From NCBI GenBank assembly GCA_963833495.1, contig CAWHYJ010000020.1:124001-188000 (forward strand): a stretch of DNA of 64,000 nucleotides, given 5' to 3'. The position numbers and the translations under genes were made by a program. This document shows positions 59,649 through 64,000 of the stretch, piece by piece (the first letter of the stretch is position 1; each line of letters starts with the position of its first letter). The stretch is from Fodinibacter sp963833495. GTDB taxonomy: Bacteria; Actinomycetota; Actinomycetes; Actinomycetales; Dermatophilaceae. A model generated the notes under the pieces. The model saw only the letters and a program-made list of their open reading frames with translations. It was not told where the DNA came from and did no database searches.

Positions 59649-61163
59649 ATGGGTGACTTCATCGGCGCGGTCGACCAGGGCACGACGAGCACACGGTTCA
59701 TCGTCTTCGACCACGACGGGCGACCCGTGGCCAAGCACCAGCTCGAGCACGAGCAGCTGCTGCCGCGCGCGGGTTGGGTGGAGCACAACCCGATCGAGAT
59801 CTGGGACCGCACCCAGACCGTCATCGGGAGCGCCCTGGCGCAGGCCGGCATCGCCAGCTCCGACCTCGACGCCATCGGCGTCACCAACCAGCGCGAGACC
59901 GCCATCGTCTGGGACCGCCGCACCGGCCGCCCCTTCCACAACGCCATCGTCTGGCAGGACACCCGCACCGACTCGATCGCCAAGGCGCTGGATGCCGACG
60001 GGCGCGGCGACGTCATCCGGCACAAGGCGGGCCTGCCGCCGGCCACCTACTTCTCGGCGGGCAAGGTGCAGTGGATGCTCGACAACGTCGACGGCCTGCG
60101 TGCGGCTGCCGAGCGCGGCGACGCCCTCTTCGGCACCCCCGACACCTGGGTGGTCTGGAACCTCACCGGCGGCCCCGACGGCGGCGTGCACACCACCGAC
60201 GTCACCAACGCCAGCCGCACCATGCTGATGGACCTCACCACCCTCGACTGGGACGACGAGCTGCTCGGCTTCTTCGGCATCCCCCGGGCGATGCTGCCGA
60301 CCATCAGCTCGAGCAGCGACGCCACGGCGTTCGGCACCACGACCGCCCCGCGTGGGGGTGCGCCCGTACCGATCGCCGGCGTGCTGGGTGACCAGCAGGC
60401 GGCCACCGTGGGGCAGGTCTGCTTCGAGGTCGGCGAGGCCAAGAACACCTACGGCACCGGCAACTTCCTGCTGCTCAACACCGGCGAGGAGCTCGTCCGC
60501 AGCAGCAACGGCCTGCTCACGACCGTGGCCTACCGGTTCGGCGACGCCAAGCCGGTCTACGCCCTCGAGGGGTCGATCGCCGTCACCGGCAGCGCGGTGC
60601 AGTGGCTGCGCGACCAGCTCGGCATCATCTCGGGCGCCTCCGAGGTCGAGACGCTCGCGGCATCCGTCGACGACACCGGCGGCGTCTACTTCGTGCCGGC
60701 CTTCAGCGGGCTCTTCGCGCCCTACTGGCGCAGCGACGCCCGCGGGGCGATCGTCGGGCTCTCCCGGTTCAACACCAACGCCCACCTGGCCCGGGCCACG
60801 CTGGAGGCGATCTGCTACCAGTCCCGCGACGTGGTCGACGCGATGGCGGCCGACTCGGGCGTCTCGCTCACCTGCCTCAAGGTCGACGGCGGCATCACCG
60901 CGAACCGGCTGTGCATGCAGCTGCAGGCCGACGTGCTCGGAGTGCCCGTGAGCAAGCCGATCGTCCCCGAGACCACCGCGCTGGGCGCGGCCTATGCCGC
61001 CGGGCTGGCCACGGGCTTCTGGTCGGGGACCGACGAGCTGCGCGCCAACTGGGCCGAGGACGAGCGGTGGGAACCGCAGTGGAACGACGCCCAGCGCCGT
61101 GACGGATATGCCGGGTGGCGCAAGGCCGTGGAGCGCACGCTGGGTTGGGTCGACGTCGAGTAG
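59649..61163 (+). CDS. glpK: glycerol kinase
   Basis: A 504-residue FGGY kinase that phosphorylates glycerol to glycerol 3-phosphate. It opens with GAVDQGTTSTRFIVFDHDG and contains QRETAIVWDRRTGRPFHNAI, then VWQDTRT, GDQQAATVGQ, GTGNFLLLNTG and the FGGY signature region LKVDGGITANRLCMQLQAD. No glpF or glpD lies beside it. TAGGAT 6 bases before ATG 59649 predicts a leaderless mRNA, with the repeat array just upstream. Confidence 0.96.
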   Translation: MGDFIGAVDQGTTSTRFIVFDHDGRPVAKHQLEHEQLLPRAGWVEHNPIEIWDRTQTVIGSALAQAGIASSDLDAIGVTNQRETAIVWDRRTGRPFHNAIVWQDTRTDSIAKALDADGRGDVIRHKAGLPPATYFSAGKVQWMLDNVDGLRAAAERGDALFGTPDTWVVWNLTGGPDGGVHTTDVTNASRTMLMDLTTLDWDDELLGFFGIPRAMLPTISSSSDATAFGTTTAPRGGAPVPIAGVLGDQQAATVGQVCFEVGEAKNTYGTGNFLLLNTGEELVRSSNGLLTTVAYRFGDAKPVYALEGSIAVTGSAVQWLRDQLGIISGASEVETLAASVDDTGGVYFVPAFSGLFAPYWRSDARGAIVGLSRFNTNAHLARATLEAICYQSRDVVDAMAADSGVSLTCLKVDGGITANRLCMQLQADVLGVPVSKPIVPETTALGAAYAAGLATGFWSGTDELRANWAEDERWEPQWNDAQRRDGYAGWRKAVERTLGWVDVE

Positions 61164-61184
61164 AAGGCTGCGCCAGAACGGAAC

Positions 61185-62036
61185 TCAGCCCAGCGGCACA
61201 TCGAGCGCGTCGAAGACGATGCGCGACAACCGGTTCACCGTGCTCTGCCCGTAGGCGTAGCCGTTGAAGGAGCGCGACAGGAACGACATCTGGTAGCTAC
61301 GGCCGCGGCCGGAGACGTGGCCGATGCCGTTGAGCCGGTAACCGTCGCTGCGCGGGCCCCAGCCGTTCTTCAGCTCGACGTGCACGTCGGCGGGCAGCCC
61401 GTCGCGCAGGCCCCAGTCCTGGGTCGAGGTCACCGCGCCCATCAGGCTCCGCGCATAGGCGCGGCGGCCCGCCGTGAGGTAGGTGCCGAGCACCAGCTGG
61501 TTCATCAGCTGCACGAGGTCGCGGGTGGTCGAGGTTGAGTGCCCCCACCACGTGCTCGACCGGAACACCGTGCCACCGAGCACGGTGGTGCTGCTCATCC
61601 CCAGCTGGTCGGCGACCGCCTGGCACCGGCGCACCCCCACCGCGGTGATGAGGGCGTCGGTCGCGTCGTTGTCGGAGAAGCGGATCATCCGTGACGCCAG
61701 CGACTGCTGCGACGCGCTGAGGGCCAGGCCCCGGTCCTGGGCCACCTTGAGCACGGTGACCAGGATGAGCACCTTGATCGCGCTGTGGGTCTGCTGCGTG
61801 CGCGGCCGCCAGGCGAAGTAGCGGCCGTTGCGGTTGTCGCGAACCATCAGCCCGGCCACGCCGGCCCGGGTCGCCATGTACTGGTCCAGTGCCGCGGTCA
61901 GCCCGGCCGCGGTGTCGATGCCGGCCGCCTGCGCGGGAGCCGCCCCGGCCCCAGCTCCAACCCCCAGCGCACCGAGCGCCAGCCCGGCCGTCGCGCCGAG
62001 GACGAGCTCGCGCCGGCCCGGTGTCCCCTCCGTCAT
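61185..62036 (-). CDS. Tat-exported class A beta-lactamase-fold serine hydrolase (copy 1)
   Basis: A 283-residue exported protein. A Tat-type signal (GRRELVLGATAGLALGALG) ends at about APAQAAG (37-39). Active-site motifs are SAIK (85-88), SDN (121-123) and KNG (223-225) in place of KTG. The ExxLN loop of true class A beta-lactamases is absent; the matching place reads DLVQLMN. It therefore looks more like a wall-acting peptidase or transpeptidase-like protein than a resistance enzyme. An ACGAGGAGC site just after the stop of copy 2 starts it, so it is transcribed from there. Close paralogue of copy 2. Confidence 0.82.
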   Translation of the reverse strand: MTEGTPGRRELVLGATAGLALGALGVGAGAGAAPAQAAGIDTAAGLTAALDQYMATRAGVAGLMVRDNRNGRYFAWRPRTQQTHSAIKVLILVTVLKVAQDRGLALSASQQSLASRMIRFSDNDATDALITAVGVRRCQAVADQLGMSSTTVLGGTVFRSSTWWGHSTSTTRDLVQLMNQLVLGTYLTAGRRAYARSLMGAVTSTQDWGLRDGLPADVHVELKNGWGPRSDGYRLNGIGHVSGRGRSYQMSFLSRSFNGYAYGQSTVNRLSRIVFDALDVPLG

Positions 62037-62048
62037 GGCAGCTCCTCG

Positions 62049-62879
62049 TCAGGTGAGCGGTCTGTCGAGCGCGTCGAAGACGATGCGCGACACTCGGTTG
62101 ACCGTGGCCTTGCCGTACGTGAAGCCGTTCGGGCTCCTCGACAGGATTGCCATCTGGTAGTTGCGGCCCGAGCCCGAGACGTGACCGAAGGAGTTGACCC
62201 GGTAGCCCGTCGACATCGGCCCCCAGCCGTTCTTCTGCTCGACGTGCACCGTGGCGGGCAGCGGGTCGCCGAGCCCCCACTGCTGGCTCGCGGTCACCGT
62301 GGCCATCAGCCCGCGCACGTAGTCCCGCCGCCCCGCCGTCAGGTAGGTGCCCAGCACGAGCTGGTTCATCAGCTGCACGAGGTCGCGGGTGGTGGTGGTC
62401 GAGTAGCCCCACCAGCCGGTCGAGCCACCGCGCACCACGGTGCTCGCCATGCCCAGCTGCCCGGCCACCCGCTGGCAGGTCGACACCCCGATCTGGGCCA
62501 GCAGCGTGTCGGTGGCGGCGTTGTCGGAGTTGCGGATCATCCGGCTCGCCAGAGACTTCTGGGTCGTGGTCAGCGCCAGGCCCCGGTCCTGCGCGCGCTT
62601 GAGCGTGGCGACGAGGATCAGCACCTTGATCGTGCTCAGGCTCTGCAGGGTCAGCGGGCGCCAGGCGAAGTAGCCGCCGTTGCGGTTGTCGCGCAGCATC
62701 AGGCCGACCCGGCCCACGCGGGTCGCGGCGTAGGCATCGAGCGCGGCGGCCAGCGCGACCCGGGTGTCGATGCCGGCGGCGGATGCCGTGGACGGCGCCA
62801 CCGCGCCCCACAGGCCCAACCCGGCCCCTGCTGCGCCACCCAGCAACACCCCACGACGGTCCACCACGCTCCCGGCCAT
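62049..62879 (-). CDS. Tat-exported serine hydrolase (copy 2)
   Basis: A 276-residue paralogue of copy 1: Tat signal DRRGVLLGGAAGAGLGLWG, motifs STIK (82-85), SDN (118-120) and KNG (216-218), and the same TTTTRDLVQLMNQLVLGTYL segment. The two share most of their mature sequence, so they arose by tandem duplication. Its -10 (TAGTCT) is built on the TAG stop codon of copy 3 and sits 6 bases before ATG 62879, giving a leaderless mRNA that continues into copy 1. Confidence 0.84.
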   Translation of the reverse strand: MAGSVVDRRGVLLGGAAGAGLGLWGAVAPSTASAAGIDTRVALAAALDAYAATRVGRVGLMLRDNRNGGYFAWRPLTLQSLSTIKVLILVATLKRAQDRGLALTTTQKSLASRMIRNSDNAATDTLLAQIGVSTCQRVAGQLGMASTVVRGGSTGWWGYSTTTTRDLVQLMNQLVLGTYLTAGRRDYVRGLMATVTASQQWGLGDPLPATVHVEQKNGWGPMSTGYRVNSFGHVSGSGRNYQMAILSRSPNGFTYGKATVNRVSRIVFDALDRPLT

Positions 62880-62885
62880 GCCGGA

Positions 62886-62891
62886 AGACTA
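62886..62891 (-). promoter_or_regulatory. -10 element of copies 2 and 1, overlapping a stop codon
   Basis: TAGTCT, 6 bases before ATG 62879. Its first three bases are the TAG stop of the upstream gene. Confidence 0.5.
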
Positions 62892-63815
62892 GGCCAGGCC
62901 GTGCGCCGTCGCTCGGTGGCAGATCTCTGCCACCTCGGAGATCGTGCGGCGGCCGTACCGGAACCCGCCGGGGCTGTTCGAGAGGATGGCGAGCTGGTAC
63001 TCCCGGTCGTCGGCCGAAACCCAGCCGGCCGAGTTCAGCCGGTAGCCGTCCGGCAACGGCCCCCAGCCGTTCTTGGCGGCGACGTGCGCCCGGCTCGACT
63101 CCGGTGCGAAGACCCCCCACCGCTGCTCGGGCACCACGTCGGCCATCAGGAAGCGGGCGGTGGCCCGCCGCGCGCCGTCGAGCACGGCATCCGACGAGAG
63201 CACCGCACCGACCATCAGGTTGAGGTCACTGGGGGTCGTGCGCCACAGCCCCCACCATCCCTTGTCCATGTGGGTGTGCTCCATACCGACAAGGTCCCCG
63301 ACCCGGCGCACCTCGTCGCGCCCGACCTCGGCGAGCAGCGACTCGGTGGCGACGTTGTCGCTGCGGGTGATCATCCGCTCGGCGAGGCGGCGCTGGCGGG
63401 TGCTCAGCTGCTTGTCGTCCTGCTGCAGCTGGTGCAGCAGGGTGGTCAGGATCAGCACCTTGATCGTGCTGTAGCAGTAGCCCTCGTCGGCGTCGAGGCG
63501 GAAGGACTGGCCGCGGCGCAGGTCGACGAGCTCGAGCCCGAGGTCGCCCGTGCGGCCGTCGAGGTAGTCGTCGAGGCGGGCGGCCAGCCGGGGCGCCTCG
63601 ACCCGGGTGACGGCCCTCGGGCTCGGGCTGGGCGTCGCCGTCGGTGTGACCGGGAGCGACGCGGGCGTGGTCGGCGGGGGGCTCACCACGGGCACGGATG
63701 CCGTCGCCGTGGCCTCCGGCGACCCCTCGCCCGCGCACCCGGCCAGCACGGCGAGGCCGGCTGCCGCGCCGCCACCGGCGAGCAGCCGGCGGCGGTCGAG
63801 GGCCTGCGGCGTCAC
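62889..63815 (-). CDS. Tat-exported serine hydrolase lipoprotein (copy 3)
   Basis: A 308-residue, more diverged relative of copies 1 and 2. The signal DRRRLLAGGGAAAGLAVLAG ends in a lipobox LAGC (Cys27), so it is a lipoprotein with a Tat-like signal. A Pro/Thr/Ser-rich linker (30-70) precedes the domain. Motifs are STIK (116-119), SDN (152-154) and KNG (248-250). TACGCT 6 bases before GTG 63815 supports a leaderless start. A membrane-tethered wall-active enzyme is the best guess. Confidence 0.83.
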   Translation of the reverse strand: MTPQALDRRRLLAGGGAAAGLAVLAGCAGEGSPEATATASVPVVSPPPTTPASLPVTPTATPSPSPRAVTRVEAPRLAARLDDYLDGRTGDLGLELVDLRRGQSFRLDADEGYCYSTIKVLILTTLLHQLQQDDKQLSTRQRRLAERMITRSDNVATESLLAEVGRDEVRRVGDLVGMEHTHMDKGWWGLWRTTPSDLNLMVGAVLSSDAVLDGARRATARFLMADVVPEQRWGVFAPESSRAHVAAKNGWGPLPDGYRLNSAGWVSADDREYQLAILSNSPGGFRYGRRTISEVAEICHRATAHGLA

Positions 63816-63821
63816 CGGTAC

Positions 63822-63827
63822 AGCGTA
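63822..63827 (-). promoter_or_regulatory. -10 element of copy 3 (leaderless)
   Basis: TACGCT, 6 bases before GTG 63815. Confidence 0.45.
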
Positions 63828-63862
63828 CGGAGGGCACCGGCGCACGCCCCAATCGCCGCGCC

Positions 63863-64000
63863 TCAGCGCAGCAGCCGGATCGGTGGACCGTGGTGGTCGC
63901 AGCTCGCGACCAGGTCCTCGTCGAGGGTGAGCAACGGCATCCCGGGGTCGTCGCCGCTCGCCGCTGCGGCCCAGTCGTGCTCCATCGCGACGTGCACGAC
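63863..64000 (-). CDS. unknown protein, C-terminal 45 residues (5' end outside)
   Basis: An open frame from the right edge to TGA at 63863. The visible end contains VVHVAMEHDWAAAASG, LLTLDEDLVASCDHHG and PPIRLLR. Codon third positions are almost all G or C, so it is coding. Too little is present to name a family. It ends 36 bases before the -10 of copy 3. Confidence 0.6.
   Translation of the reverse strand, partial: VVHVAMEHDWAAAASGDDPGMPLLTLDEDLVASCDHHGPPIRLLR

Noticed and set aside
61185..63815. beta-lactamase resistance cassette
   Set aside because: No ExxLN motif, KNG instead of KTG, and chromosomal tandem duplicates without mobile sequences.

Overview
The window is very GC-rich bacterial DNA from an actinomycete. 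WhiB7, a mycoredoxin, the AdnAB helicase-nuclease, a UPF0182 membrane protein, frequent GTG starts and many promoters placed for leaderless mRNAs all point there. Gene order and protein style suggest Intrasporangiaceae (Knoellia, Janibacter or Phycicoccus type); that family call is inference. I see no rRNA, CRISPR array, prophage or insertion sequence. There is one tRNA, the initiator tRNA-fMet.

Layout. 1-5.0 kb: a pair of M16 peptidases, a type II NADH dehydrogenase, a class II glutamine amidotransferase and an O-methyltransferase. 5.3-6.6 kb: a heavily frameshifted M15 D,D-carboxypeptidase pseudogene, a terminator and tRNA-fMet. 6.7-38.8 kb: a conserved actinobacterial block that, from memory, follows the Mycobacterium tuberculosis Rv3193c-Rv3213c region. 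It holds UPF0182, a PDZ/Lon-like protease, a DUF2342 protein, a ThiF-like protein, an AarF kinase, whiB7, uvrD2, a mycoredoxin, nudC, adnB-adnA, moeZ, a TetR regulator, a DUF3107 protein, a ferritin-fold protein, an RhlE helicase and a ParA ATPase. moaE, NUDIX, M48-like, HhH-GPD and methyltransferase genes are interspersed. 38.9-54.4 kb: a more variable region with LysR, GNAT, VOC, a RecB-type nuclease, L-serine deaminase, small unknowns, a repeat protein, purU, MarC/PHP, and a SigE-type sigma factor with a membrane partner. It also carries three broken or decayed loci. 54.5-64 kb: an AfsR/SARP-like regulator facing a DrrAB-type ABC exporter, glpK, and three tandem Tat-exported serine hydrolases.

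How the parts work together. The whiB7 locus looks like a complete antibiotic-sensing switch. It has a promoter with an AT-rich tract just upstream of the -35, an 81-codon leader ORF, a terminator with a competing antiterminator segment inside the last leader codons, then whiB7 and a 43-aa basic ORF. uvrD2, adnAB, the HhH-GPD glycosylase and the RecB-type nuclease make the window rich in DNA repair. moaE and moeZ serve molybdopterin synthesis. Between the ABC exporter and glpK lie GTTTCA-type direct repeats with 11-bp phasing, the architecture bound by SARP regulators, with an AfsR-like gene directly beyond the exporter.

About twenty genes have a TANNNT-like -10 six to eight bases before the start codon, so leaderless transcription appears common and was used to choose several starts. 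The word GGATGCC/GGCATCC recurs on both strands and in different reading frames, often forcing otherwise rare GAT and GCA codons.
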